Under the pieces are notes generated by a model, which saw only the letters and a program-made list of their open reading frames with translations, did no database searches and was not told the origin of the DNA. Source: Lachnospiraceae bacterium (GTDB lineage: Bacteria; Bacillota; Clostridia; Lachnospirales; Lachnospiraceae). Taken from it: 64,000 bases of DNA. Positions 36,744 to 46,058 of this stretch are shown here, piece after piece. A program made the translations under genes and the position numbers. The stretch is taken from contig SVEN01000004.1 in the NCBI GenBank assembly GCA_015057365.1, positions 60,129-124,128 of the forward strand, given 5' to 3'. The number at the start of each line of letters is the position of its first letter. Within the stretch, counting starts at the first letter, position 1.

Positions 36744-39700
36744 ATGCCAAAGCGAACAGATATCAACAAAGTCCTCATCATCGGTTCCGGCCCGATTATT
36801 ATCGGCCAGGCTTGTGAATTCGACTATTCCGGAACACAGGCTTGTAAGGCACTGAAGAAACTCGGTTACGAAATCGTCCTGGTAAACTCCAACCCGGCTA
36901 CCATCATGACCGATCCGGAGACCGCAGACGTTACTTACATTGAGCCGTTAAACGTTGAGCGCCTCGAGCAGATTATCGCAAAAGAACGTCCGGATGCGTT
37001 ATTACCGAACCTCGGCGGTCAGTCCGGTCTTAACCTTTGTTCCGAGCTTGCGAACGCAGGTATTCTGGACAAGTACAATGTACAGGTTATCGGTGTACAG
37101 GTAGATGCCATCGAGCGCGGCGAAGACCGTATCGAGTTTAAGAAGTCCATGGATGCTTTAGGCATCGAAATGGCACGCAGTGAGGTTGCTTACAGTGTTG
37201 ACGAAGCACTGGAAATCGCTGATAAGTTAGGATATCCGGTTGTTCTCCGTCCGGCATACACCATGGGCGGTGCAGGCGGTGGCCTCGTTTATAATAAGGA
37301 AGAGTTAAAGACCGTATGTGCAAGAGGCTTACAGGCAAGCTTAGTAGGACAGGTTCTTGTAGAAGAGTCCATCCTCGGCTGGGAAGAGCTTGAGGTTGAG
37401 GTAGTACGTGACGCAGACAACAACATGATTACCGTTTGCTTCATTGAGAACATCGACCCGTTAGGCGTACATACCGGTGACTCCTTCTGTTCCGCTCCGA
37501 TGCTTACCATCTCCAAGGAGTGTCAGGCACGCTTAAAGGAGCAGGCATTTAAGATTGTTGAGTCCGTTGAGGTTATCGGCGGCACCAACGTTCAGTTCGC
37601 ACACGATCCGGTTTCCGACCGTATCATTGTTATTGAAATCAACCCGAGAACCTCCCGTTCTTCCGCACTTGCTTCCAAGGCAACCGGTTTCCCGATTGCA
37701 CTTGTATCCGCAATGCTGGCGGCAGGTCTTACCTTAAAGGATATTCCGTGCGGTAAGTACGGTACTCTTGACAAGTATGAGCCGGACGGTGATTACATTG
37801 TAATCAAGTTCGCACGTTGGGCCTTCGAAAAGTTCAAGGGTGTTCAGGATAAGCTCGGTACTCAGATGCGCGCCGTAGGTGAAGTTATGAGTATCGGTAA
37901 GACCTACAAGGAAGCATTCCAGAAGGCAATCAGAAGCCTTGAGACCGGCCGTTACGGTCTCGGTCACGCAAAGGACTTCGATACCAAGACCAAGGAAGAA
38001 CTCCTCCAGATGTTAATTACCGCTTCCAGCGAGCGTCACTTCATTATGTATGAGGCACTTCGTAAGGGCGCTACCGTGGATGAGATTCACGATATTACAA
38101 AGGTAAAGCACTACTTTATCGAGCAGATGAAAGAGCTGGTTGAGGAAGAAGAAGCTCTTGCAGCAAACAAGGGCAGCCTTCCGGCAGACAACGCTCTCAT
38201 CTCCGCTAAGAAGAACGGCTTCTCCGATAAGTATTTGAGCCAGATTTTAGGCGTGTCCGAGGATGCAATCCGCAATCGCCGTATTGAACTTGGCGTGGAA
38301 GAAGCTTGGGAAGGTGTTCACGTAAGTGGCACCGAGAACAGCGCTTACTACTACTCCACCTACAACGCAGAAGACAAGAATCCGATTAACACCGACAAGA
38401 AGAAGGTTATGATTCTCGGCGGCGGCCCGAACCGTATCGGCCAGGGTATCGAATTCGACTACTGTTGCGTACACGCTGCTTTGGCATTAAAGAAGCTCGG
38501 TTTCGAGACCATTATCGTTAACTGTAATCCGGAAACCGTTTCCACCGACTACGATACCTCCGACAAGCTCTACTTCGAGCCGCTTACCTTAGAGGACGTA
38601 CTCAGTATTTATAAGAAGGAACAGCCGGTTGGTGTTATCGCACAGTTCGGTGGACAGACTCCGCTTAACTTAGCTGCCGATCTGGAAAAGAACGGCGTTA
38701 AGATTCTCGGCACCTCTCCTTCCGTTATCGACTTGGCTGAGGACCGTGACCTGTTCCGTGAAATGATGGATAAGCTTGAGATTCCGATGCCGGAGTCCGG
38801 TATGGCTACCACCGTTGAGGAAGCTCTTGACATCGCACATAAGATCGGTTACCCGGCTATGGTTCGTCCGTCCTACGTATTAGGCGGCCGCGGTATGGAA
38901 GTGGTTTACGATGACGAAGCAATGACCAGTTACATGAACGCTGCGGTAGGCGTTACCCCGGACCGTCCGATTTTGATTGACCGTTTCTTAAATCACGCGT
39001 TAGAGTGTGAGGCAGACGCCATCAGCGACGGTACCCACGCTTTCGTTCCGGCAGTTATGGAGCACATTGAGCTGGCAGGTGTTCACTCCGGTGACTCCGC
39101 TTGTATCATTCCTTCCGTACACATCTCTGAAGAGAATGTAAAGACCATCAAAGAATATACGAAGAAGATTGCAGAGGAAATGCACGTTAAGGGTCTTATG
39201 AACATGCAGTACGCAATCGAGAACGGCAAGGTATACGTGCTTGAAGCAAATCCGCGTGCATCCCGTACCGTTCCGCTTGTTTCCAAGGTTTGTAACATCC
39301 GCATGGTACCGATTGCAACCGATATTATTACTTCCGAGCTGACCGGTCGTCCGTCTCCGGTGGCTGACCTTAAGGAACAGGATATCCCGTATTACGGTGT
39401 AAAGGAAGCTGTCTTCCCGTTCAACATGTTCCCGGAGGTTGACCCGATTCTCGGACCGGAAATGCGTTCCACCGGTGAAGTATTAGGACTTGCTCCTTCC
39501 TACGGTGAAGCCTTCTACAAGGCACAGGAAGCTACCCAGTCCAAGCTCCCGCTTGGCGGCACGGTTCTCATCTCCGTGAATCGCAAGGACAAGGTAGACA
39601 TCATCGAAGTAGCGCAGATGTTCTCCAACAACGGATTCAAGATTCTTGCTACCGGAAATACCCACAAGGTTATCACCGAGGCAGGCATCGAGGCGGAGCT

Positions 39701-39968
39701 TGTAAAGAAGCTTTCCGAAGGTCGTCCGAACATCCTTGACATGATTACCAACGGCGACATTGATTTAATCATCAACTCTCCGGCAGGCAAGGATAGCGTA
39801 AACGATGACAGCTACCTGCGTAAGGCAGCCATCAAGGGCAAGATTCCGTACATGACCACCGCTGCTGCGGCAAGAGCTACCGCAAAGGGTATCCAGTCCG
39901 TACGTAAGCACGGCAACCGTGAGATTAAGTCCTTACAGCAGTTACACAGCGAAATTAAGGATAAGTAA
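36744..39968 (+). CDS. carB: Carbamoyl-phosphate synthase large subunit
   Basis: MPKRTDINKVLIIGSGPIIIGQACEFDYSGTQACKALKKLGYEIVLVNSNPATIMTD; SD caggaggg. ORF-track start 36498 is an upstream over-extension. Confidence 0.98.
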   Translation: MPKRTDINKVLIIGSGPIIIGQACEFDYSGTQACKALKKLGYEIVLVNSNPATIMTDPETADVTYIEPLNVERLEQIIAKERPDALLPNLGGQSGLNLCSELANAGILDKYNVQVIGVQVDAIERGEDRIEFKKSMDALGIEMARSEVAYSVDEALEIADKLGYPVVLRPAYTMGGAGGGLVYNKEELKTVCARGLQASLVGQVLVEESILGWEELEVEVVRDADNNMITVCFIENIDPLGVHTGDSFCSAPMLTISKECQARLKEQAFKIVESVEVIGGTNVQFAHDPVSDRIIVIEINPRTSRSSALASKATGFPIALVSAMLAAGLTLKDIPCGKYGTLDKYEPDGDYIVIKFARWAFEKFKGVQDKLGTQMRAVGEVMSIGKTYKEAFQKAIRSLETGRYGLGHAKDFDTKTKEELLQMLITASSERHFIMYEALRKGATVDEIHDITKVKHYFIEQMKELVEEEEALAANKGSLPADNALISAKKNGFSDKYLSQILGVSEDAIRNRRIELGVEEAWEGVHVSGTENSAYYYSTYNAEDKNPINTDKKKVMILGGGPNRIGQGIEFDYCCVHAALALKKLGFETIIVNCNPETVSTDYDTSDKLYFEPLTLEDVLSIYKKEQPVGVIAQFGGQTPLNLAADLEKNGVKILGTSPSVIDLAEDRDLFREMMDKLEIPMPESGMATTVEEALDIAHKIGYPAMVRPSYVLGGRGMEVVYDDEAMTSYMNAAVGVTPDRPILIDRFLNHALECEADAISDGTHAFVPAVMEHIELAGVHSGDSACIIPSVHISEENVKTIKEYTKKIAEEMHVKGLMNMQYAIENGKVYVLEANPRASRTVPLVSKVCNIRMVPIATDIITSELTGRPSPVADLKEQDIPYYGVKEAVFPFNMFPEVDPILGPEMRSTGEVLGLAPSYGEAFYKAQEATQSKLPLGGTVLISVNRKDKVDIIEVAQMFSNNGFKILATGNTHKVITEAGIEAELVKKLSEGRPNILDMITNGDIDLIINSPAGKDSVNDDSYLRKAAIKGKIPYMTTAAAARATAKGIQSVRKHGNREIKSLQQLHSEIKDK

Positions 39969-39981
39969 AATAGGACTTTTC

Positions 39982-40018
39982 AAAGGCCATCGCACCAAGT
40001 GTGGGATGGCCTTTTTTG
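39982..40018 (+). terminator. Rho-independent terminator of carB
   Basis: aaggccatc-gcaccaagtgtgg-gatggcctttttt. Confidence 0.85.
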
Positions 40019-40156
40019 CGTGCAGGCAAAGTGAGTATGCGAGCAAACTGCGAGAACTTATTCTCAGGCAGTTGCGCAGTCATACGAGCGCGCCCACGAC
40101 CGAGCGACACAAGTCGCGAGGTGCGTGAGTATTGCGCGGAGCGCCAGCCTGCACGC
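40018..40156 (+). repeat. Structured intergenic element, copy B
   Basis: Closed by perfect gcgtgcaggc (40018-40027) / gcctgcacgc (40147-40156); inner arm gtatg...catac (40035-40085) with gcaa(a)ctgc/gcagttgc and gagaa/ttctc; second arm gcgac-acaa-gtcgc. Confidence 0.75.
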
Positions 40157-40236
40157 AGTATTGATAAATTTGTGAGGCTCGTTCGGGGCTCTTATGCGGG
40201 AACTCCGGGTTTACTACTACCGTTCTCTCTTGTTAC

Positions 40237-40388
40237 GGATATAAGTCTTTCTAATTACTTCGGGAATAAATTTTCAAAAGGGACGCAACCGCCCTGATGC
40301 GGCGTCCATGCCTTATGGCGGGCTCGCGTAAACCTCCTGTTTGCGCGTTGCTGACAAACAATCGAAGTAATAAGAAAGTCTAATATCC
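40237..40388. repeat. 152-bp element with 26-bp imperfect terminal inverted repeats (MITE-like or structured RNA)
   Basis: ggatataagtctttctaattacttcg (40237-40262) versus cgaagtaataagaaagtctaatatcc (40363-40388): 23/26 complementary; internal hairpins ggacgc/gcgtcc and cgcgtaaac-ctcct-gtttgcgcg. Confidence 0.7.
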
Positions 40389-40576
40389 TGCACAAAGTTC
40401 GAACAGCAGTCATGACACCGGAGTTCTTGTTATTACAGGCTCCAACAAATACCACACAAGAAACAAGGCCTATTCTACTCTTCGAAGCGATGGCCGATTT
40501 ACTCCTATTATGATAACTCCAATCTCATGCACAACCGCCCGTTGTATTTTCCACCCATAACTATACTTTGCGGTTC

Positions 40577-40605
40577 TTGCGTCACATACCACCTCTCGCT
40601 ATAAT
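40577..40605 (+). promoter_or_regulatory. Sigma-A promoter of the XRE gene
   Basis: TTGCGT (40577-40582), 17-nt spacer, TATAAT (40600-40605). Confidence 0.7.
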
Positions 40606-40652
40606 AAAATCAGGTTAAGCGCTTACCAATCAAAAGAAAGGTGGTTTTATTT

Positions 40653-41726
40653 ATGGAGATTATGATAAAGGATAAGCTGCGTACGTTACGTCAGCAAAAA
40701 AACGTTACCCAAGAGGCTCTTGCCCATCATCTGGGTATTACGTCGCAATCAGTAGGCAAATGGGAACGGGGCGAAGGTTTCCCGGATATTACTCTATTGC
40801 CGAAGCTTGCTTTGTATTTCGATGTTACCGTGGATGAGTTGCTTTGCGTGGACCGGGCAAGGATCGACGAAACGATCGAAAGATATATCAAAGAAAGCAG
40901 GACTTATAAGCAGACCGGCAATAATGCAAAGAACCTTGCCCTTTGGGAGAAGGCGTATGCAGAGTTTCCCAACGATTGTCGTGTGATGGAGGAGCTGATG
41001 TATGCCATCAACCGGGATGGGGAATATCCTTGCCCCCCGGAAAAAGCGGAACGCATCATTGCCCTCGGCGAAGCGATTTTGCAAAAATCCACCGACACCG
41101 TACAACGGGAAAATGCCATCCAATGTTTATGCTTCACCTACAAAAGCCTCGACAAAGAGAAGGCCTTACAGTATGCGGATATGGGCGGAAGCTTTTATAC
41201 GACAAGGGAAGCGCTACGATGTTCCACTCTTGACGGAGAAGAAGGCGTTACAGAATCTCAACTCTATCTTAGAGCCCTGATTCACGCTGCCGCGCTGGAA
41301 GCGTCCCATATGACTTCAAAATTACCGTTTTCTCACATGGAAATCATTGAAGCCCATCGGTTTGCCATCGATATCCTGAAACTTTTATTTTCAGACGGAA
41401 ATGTAGGATATGCAGTCACTGAGCTCTCCTACTATTACCGTCGCATCGCCTTGGAATATGCAAAAATGAAAGATGCGGAAAATACGCTTAAAGCACTGAC
41501 GGAAGACTGTCACTATGCTGTTACGGAAGCAACTTTACAGGACATGGACTACACCGCACCGTTGGTAAACCGTATTAAGCAGCAAAAGGCAGGTATTCAC
41601 AAAAACTATACAGGGAACTCCTGCAATATAGCGCTTAACGCATTAGAGAATACACACTTTGATTTTGTACGGGATACGGAAGAGTTCCGGAAGATTGTTA
41701 CCGAGTTAAAAAAGTACGCGGAATAG
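40653..41726 (+). CDS. XRE-family regulator with large C-terminal (TPR-like) domain
   Basis: MEIMIKDKLRTLRQQKNVTQEALAHHLGITSQSVGKWERGEGFPDITLLPKLALYFDVTVDELL. Confidence 0.9.
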   Translation: MEIMIKDKLRTLRQQKNVTQEALAHHLGITSQSVGKWERGEGFPDITLLPKLALYFDVTVDELLCVDRARIDETIERYIKESRTYKQTGNNAKNLALWEKAYAEFPNDCRVMEELMYAINRDGEYPCPPEKAERIIALGEAILQKSTDTVQRENAIQCLCFTYKSLDKEKALQYADMGGSFYTTREALRCSTLDGEEGVTESQLYLRALIHAAALEASHMTSKLPFSHMEIIEAHRFAIDILKLLFSDGNVGYAVTELSYYYRRIALEYAKMKDAENTLKALTEDCHYAVTEATLQDMDYTAPLVNRIKQQKAGIHKNYTGNSCNIALNALENTHFDFVRDTEEFRKIVTELKKYAE

Positions 41727-41885
41727 TGTTTCACTTATATCCCGCAAAAACACTGCTTTTCTGCGTGTTTCCATAGTGTCAACACACCAAAATCACAGGT
41801 GTTGCTTTCCTTTTTGAGCCAAGTGCGGTACAATGAGGATGCTGCAGCAAGCAACCAAAAGTATAACATGGAAAGGAAGTTTTTT

Positions 41886-42716
41886 ATGGCTGAATTCGGA
41901 GAAAATTTAAAAAATGTAAGAGAACAAAAAGGATATACGCAACAAACCTTAGCGGATCATTTATATGTGACCAGACAGGCCGTGTCACGCTGGGAAGGAG
42001 GCTCCCGTTATCCGGATCTGATGACCGCGAAAAAGATGGCACAGTTTTTGGAGGTTTCTTTGGATGAATTATTAACGGATGATGATATGAAGCTTTATGC
42101 GGAGAAAAATGCGATTATAGAGAATCCTACCGCAAAAAAAGTGCAACTGATTTTGTTATCCCTGGCGTTTATGAGTATGTTATTCCTCAGCATCATCCAG
42201 TTAACAAACTTTTATTTTGAAAACGGTAAAGTCTTCGTATACACCAGCGAAACACCGAAGTATTTCCTTCTGACCGTTCTTTTGGGTATCAGTGTGTTCA
42301 GTGCCCTCTTTGACCGATTGAACGCAAAAACAGCCTTACGAATCTACAGTTGCTATTTCGGGCTGTCACTGCTCATCGGACTTACACATCTGTTTACCCA
42401 GGTAGAAGGAATGAATACCGTTTTTTATTGGGGAAACATGGTACTGAATCTACTTTGCCTGTTTTTTACGATTTTCTTTTTTACAGGGAAACGAATTGCA
42501 ACCCCGATGCCGCTTTATATTTCCTGTGGTGTCTACAACCTCTTGTTACTTTTTGTTTTCATCAAAGGGCTGTTATCAGACGTGGCGCAACAGGATACTT
42601 ACCGGAATTACCTGATGGATTCCACCTTGGGCTTAGTAGCAAATTTGATTATGACCGCATTACTGGTGGTTATGGCCTATACCTTACACAGAAAACGCAG
42701 ATTAAGCACACAGTAG
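41886..42716 (+). CDS. XRE-family regulator with C-terminal transmembrane domain
   Basis: MAEFGENLKNVREQKGYTQQTLADHLYVTRQAVSRWEGGSRYPDLMTAKKMAQFLEVSLDELL, then about 6 hydrophobic segments. Confidence 0.9.
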   Translation: MAEFGENLKNVREQKGYTQQTLADHLYVTRQAVSRWEGGSRYPDLMTAKKMAQFLEVSLDELLTDDDMKLYAEKNAIIENPTAKKVQLILLSLAFMSMLFLSIIQLTNFYFENGKVFVYTSETPKYFLLTVLLGISVFSALFDRLNAKTALRIYSCYFGLSLLIGLTHLFTQVEGMNTVFYWGNMVLNLLCLFFTIFFFTGKRIATPMPLYISCGVYNLLLLFVFIKGLLSDVAQQDTYRNYLMDSTLGLVANLIMTALLVVMAYTLHRKRRLSTQ

Positions 42717-42725
42717 CTCACAACA

Positions 42726-42768
42726 TAAAAGCAGACGATGCAAGTAATCGGGCATCGTCTGCTTTTTC
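42726..42768. terminator. Bidirectional terminator
   Basis: aaaagcagacgatgc...gcatcgtctgcttttt between convergent genes. Confidence 0.8.
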
Positions 42769-42837
42769 CTTACAACAAGCAAAGCGTTTTCTACACTTCC
42801 TCTTTATAAACCACCACGGAACAAATCTCTCCTTCTC

Positions 42838-43605
42838 CTACATTTCCCTAATCACATCCAGACAAATATATAACGCCTTCTCAATGGACTCCTCTCCCCA
42901 ACCTCTTTCATCATAGGTTTCTGTATTTACCAAGGTATCCGCTGTATATAAAATTTGCCCAAATTCCGCACCACGAAACTGTGCACATGCCGCCAGTGCC
43001 GAGCATTCCATTTCTACGACAGCACAACCTTCTTTCCTTCGATACTCTACCAACGCTGCAGTTTCTCTGTAGAAGCCGTCCGTAGTCCAGGTAACACACT
43101 CCGTATACGGAAGCTCCAGTTTGTTCATCCCGCGTTCTATTGCTGCCAGTACCTTGGAATTGATTTCCACGTATCGGGACGGCGGCAAATAGTGGTAAGA
43201 CGCACCTTCATCCCGCAGAGCCTTCGTCGGAACCAGAAACATATTTTCCGGCAAATCCACCAAAGCTCCGCAACAGCCTGTGGCTAACACTTTTTTCGCT
43301 CCGTATCCAATTAACCAGTCCAGTATTTGTGCAGCAGCCGCTGCCCCTACCGGAGCCTGACAAATCGCAATTTGCTCTCCCTTATACTCTGTCACATATA
43401 CCGGATAAAGCTTCGTTTCCGATACAAAATGTGCCACCTCTACTAAATTATGCTTTTTGGCATACTCATCCGTGGCCTCTCCCAAAAACGCATACACCAA
43501 TTTCTCCGGAAGCTTAAACTCCAGTTCCTGATGTGTCGGCATAATCACTGATTCCTGACTGTCATCATACTCTAAAATCGGTATTTCATGTTTATGTAAT
43601 GCCAT
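42838..43605 (-). CDS. Nucleoside phosphorylase
   Basis: AICQAPVGAAAAAQILDWLIGYGAKKVLATGCCGALV...GCAVVEMECSALAACAQFRGAEFGQILYTADTL. Confidence 0.9.
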   Translation of the reverse strand: MALHKHEIPILEYDDSQESVIMPTHQELEFKLPEKLVYAFLGEATDEYAKKHNLVEVAHFVSETKLYPVYVTEYKGEQIAICQAPVGAAAAAQILDWLIGYGAKKVLATGCCGALVDLPENMFLVPTKALRDEGASYHYLPPSRYVEINSKVLAAIERGMNKLELPYTECVTWTTDGFYRETAALVEYRRKEGCAVVEMECSALAACAQFRGAEFGQILYTADTLVNTETYDERGWGEESIEKALYICLDVIREM

Positions 43606-43614
43606 AACAACCTC

Positions 43615-44166
43615 CTACTCTCTGTCCGTCTTTAACAATCCGTACCATACCTGGTCCATAATTCCCTGGTTGTTCCTTCCCGCCCCACGCAGGGTTCCTT
43701 CGTACTTCATGCCTGCCTTCTGCATCACTCTGCCGGACTTCGGATTATTGCTGTCATGACAAGCCGCCACACGATTCATTCCAACCTCGTCAAACAAATA
43801 TCGCATAACCTCCGTCAATGCTTCCGGCATGATTCTACGTCCCCACCAGGCCTTGCCCATGCAGTACCCGATTTCAACAGCTTCTACCCTTTCCTTTATT
43901 TGCACCACAGAAATATTTCCTACTACCTCGCCGGTCTCTTTTAACTCAATAACCCAGTTGTAGTAATCCGGATTCTCATAACGTGCAATCCAGTCCGTCA
44001 CAAGAGATTTGGTTACTTCTATACTGCTATGAGTCGGCCAGGTCAAATATTTGGACACTTCCGGGTCCGATGCCCAGTTCCGATACATCGGTTCCGCGTC
44101 AGTCTCTACGTAACGGCGTAAAATCAAACGGTCGGTTTCTAATCTTTTCGTTCCTTTATGCTCCAT
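43615..44166 (-). CDS. GNAT N-acetyltransferase (RimJ/RimL-like)
   Basis: LETDRLILRRYVETDAEPMYRNWASDPEVSKYLTWP...GYCMGKAWWGRRIMPEALTEVMRYLFDEVGMNRVAACHDSNNPKSGRVMQKAGM. Confidence 0.92.
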   Translation of the reverse strand: MEHKGTKRLETDRLILRRYVETDAEPMYRNWASDPEVSKYLTWPTHSSIEVTKSLVTDWIARYENPDYYNWVIELKETGEVVGNISVVQIKERVEAVEIGYCMGKAWWGRRIMPEALTEVMRYLFDEVGMNRVAACHDSNNPKSGRVMQKAGMKYEGTLRGAGRNNQGIMDQVWYGLLKTDRE

Positions 44167-44198
44167 ATTTCTTTCCTCCGCTATTATTTTGAAAAGCA

Positions 44199-44639
44199 CT
44201 ACAACTCAAACCTGTAAATACACTTTTTTGTTTCCCCCCGTACCCTCATATCGCTGTCTGCCGGTAATTCTGCAACCTCCAAAAGCTCTCCTCCCGCATA
44301 TTCGCAGGTCTTCCTTGATGGGTAATTGTCCGGATTACAGGTAATAATCAAATCCCCCAGTTCATGTTTCTTTGCCAGTTCGAACAAAAGCAGACAGGCT
44401 TTTTCCGCATAATGGTGTCCACGGTACGATTCCTCCACCCGATAACCGATATTTCCACCGAAATACAGTTTATCATTGTGCCCCAACCGCAAATCGCAGG
44501 TTCCCATCTTGGTTCCTTCTAAGTTGCAAATAGCAAAGTGATAGGCCGGAACCCAACCTTTTTCCTCATTGCCTTCTGCCGTCTTTTCCAAAAACAGTTG
44601 TATCTCATCATTTTTCAAAAAGGTTGTATCGAAAAACAT
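44199..44639 (-). CDS. GNAT N-acetyltransferase
   Basis: GGNIGYRVEESYRGHHYAEKACLLLFELAKKHELGDLIITCNPDNYPSRKTCEYAGGEL. Confidence 0.85.
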   Translation of the reverse strand: MFFDTTFLKNDEIQLFLEKTAEGNEEKGWVPAYHFAICNLEGTKMGTCDLRLGHNDKLYFGGNIGYRVEESYRGHHYAEKACLLLFELAKKHELGDLIITCNPDNYPSRKTCEYAGGELLEVAELPADSDMRVRGETKKCIYRFEL

Positions 44640-44657
44640 TCCCTCACTACCTTTCTC

Positions 44658-45452
44658 TTACTGCTTCCCTGCCAACGTCAATATCATATCCGGCAACACC
44701 ACGCATCTCCCCCTGTTGTACCGCTCCTCTTCCTCCTCGGTGCGTCCCACCAGAGCCGTACCGGTGGCGGAGTTGTCCGACACCACCAAAAGGGCAACAC
44801 TCGGCACTTCCAGTAAATCCGCCATCAGGTAAAAAGATGCCGTTTCCATCTCAATCAAATCCGTATCAAACTCCCGGATCTCGTCCAAATGATAATACTC
44901 CAGCGCAATGGAATCCGTACAGAACACGGAAGATTTCTTGATATCATACCCCTTCTTCTTTCCTATGTCAACCACTTCATCGATAAAGGACATTTCCGGC
45001 ACTACCTTTTCAAACGGTACAAAATCCCTCAGAGATTCCTTCAAATAGGTATTGGTGTAACCGCCGGATATGGAATAGGACGGTGTGCAAATGTCTCCCA
45101 AACCGAACTCCTTCTTTAACGCACCTACCGCGCCGATAAAAGTCATCGTTTTAAACTTCAGTTCCCCGCATATGGCCACATGATCAATCAGATTACCCGC
45201 AGAGGATCCGATTTTTATCCAGGCAATCTTAAGATTATCCTTTTCCACCAGATAGCCCGCGATATAGGCCCCTTCCTTTAAAGTTGTCACCTTACAAAAC
45301 CGCTCCATCTTCAGTTTATACGGCGAAAAGCTGGGCGCCACCACCAGTGCATCGTATTCTACATCATCCCGCAAACCGAAGGCCTGCAGTGCCATATGCT
45401 CCGAGTTATATTGATGGAACTTGTCTATGATTCGTTTCATTTTTTCTTTCAT
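44658..45452 (-). CDS. Nucleoside phosphorylase-like protein (second paralogue)
   Basis: IAWIKIGSSAGNLIDHVAICGELKFKTMTFIGAVGALKKEFGLGDICTP...LIEMETASFYLMADLLEVPSVALLVVSDNSATG. Confidence 0.85.
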   Translation of the reverse strand: MKEKMKRIIDKFHQYNSEHMALQAFGLRDDVEYDALVVAPSFSPYKLKMERFCKVTTLKEGAYIAGYLVEKDNLKIAWIKIGSSAGNLIDHVAICGELKFKTMTFIGAVGALKKEFGLGDICTPSYSISGGYTNTYLKESLRDFVPFEKVVPEMSFIDEVVDIGKKKGYDIKKSSVFCTDSIALEYYHLDEIREFDTDLIEMETASFYLMADLLEVPSVALLVVSDNSATGTALVGRTEEEEERYNRGRCVVLPDMILTLAGKQ

Positions 45453-45462
45453 ATGCTTACCT

Positions 45463-46041
45463 CTATCGTTCAAACACATTGTACTTCCGCATCGCTACAC
45501 ATTCTTCTCCTTCAAAGCAAAATTGCACTACCCAAGGCATCAGACCTCTGATTTCCTCAAACTGCGCATGCCCGAAGGATTTATCATAATAATTGATAAT
45601 CGTACTCAAGGCCGTTCCGTGACTCCCAACCACAAGATTCTTTCCTTCATACCACTTTAACACATCTTTCAATGCTGCGATATTTCTCGTCTGAACCTCG
45701 TGCAAACATTCTCCATCCGACAGCTTATAGGAGAAATCCTCCCACTGCTTCTTACAGAAGCCTTGAAAATCCTCAATCCAGCAGCTGTCAATACGTCGTT
45801 CTCGGAAATCCTCAATAATCTTAATCTCTATGCCCTGCTGCTTGGCAAACTCACCTACCGTATCCACCGCCCTTTTAAACGGACTGGACAATATCGCATC
45901 AATTTCCTTATCTCGCAGAAACTCCGTCACAAGCGCCCTATCCTTTAAGCCTTTCTCCGAAAGTTCTCTGGTCATATCGTCATGGTTGTCGTAGTTCGGT
46001 TCCGCGTGACGTATAAAATATACGGTTGTCATCTTTTTCAT
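45463..46041 (-). CDS. Histidine phosphatase family protein
   Basis: TTVYFIRHAEPNYDNHDD (RHA/G motif) and ...VVGSHGTALSTII. Confidence 0.92.
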   Translation of the reverse strand: MKKMTTVYFIRHAEPNYDNHDDMTRELSEKGLKDRALVTEFLRDKEIDAILSSPFKRAVDTVGEFAKQQGIEIKIIEDFRERRIDSCWIEDFQGFCKKQWEDFSYKLSDGECLHEVQTRNIAALKDVLKWYEGKNLVVGSHGTALSTIINYYDKSFGHAQFEEIRGLMPWVVQFCFEGEECVAMRKYNVFER

Positions 46042-46058
46042 CCTTATCTGCCTCCAAA

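Noticed and set aside
40001-40455. ORFs 40001-40297 (+) and 40255-40455 (-)
   Set aside because: They lie within the structured repeat elements, lack SDs and have no recognisable protein pattern.
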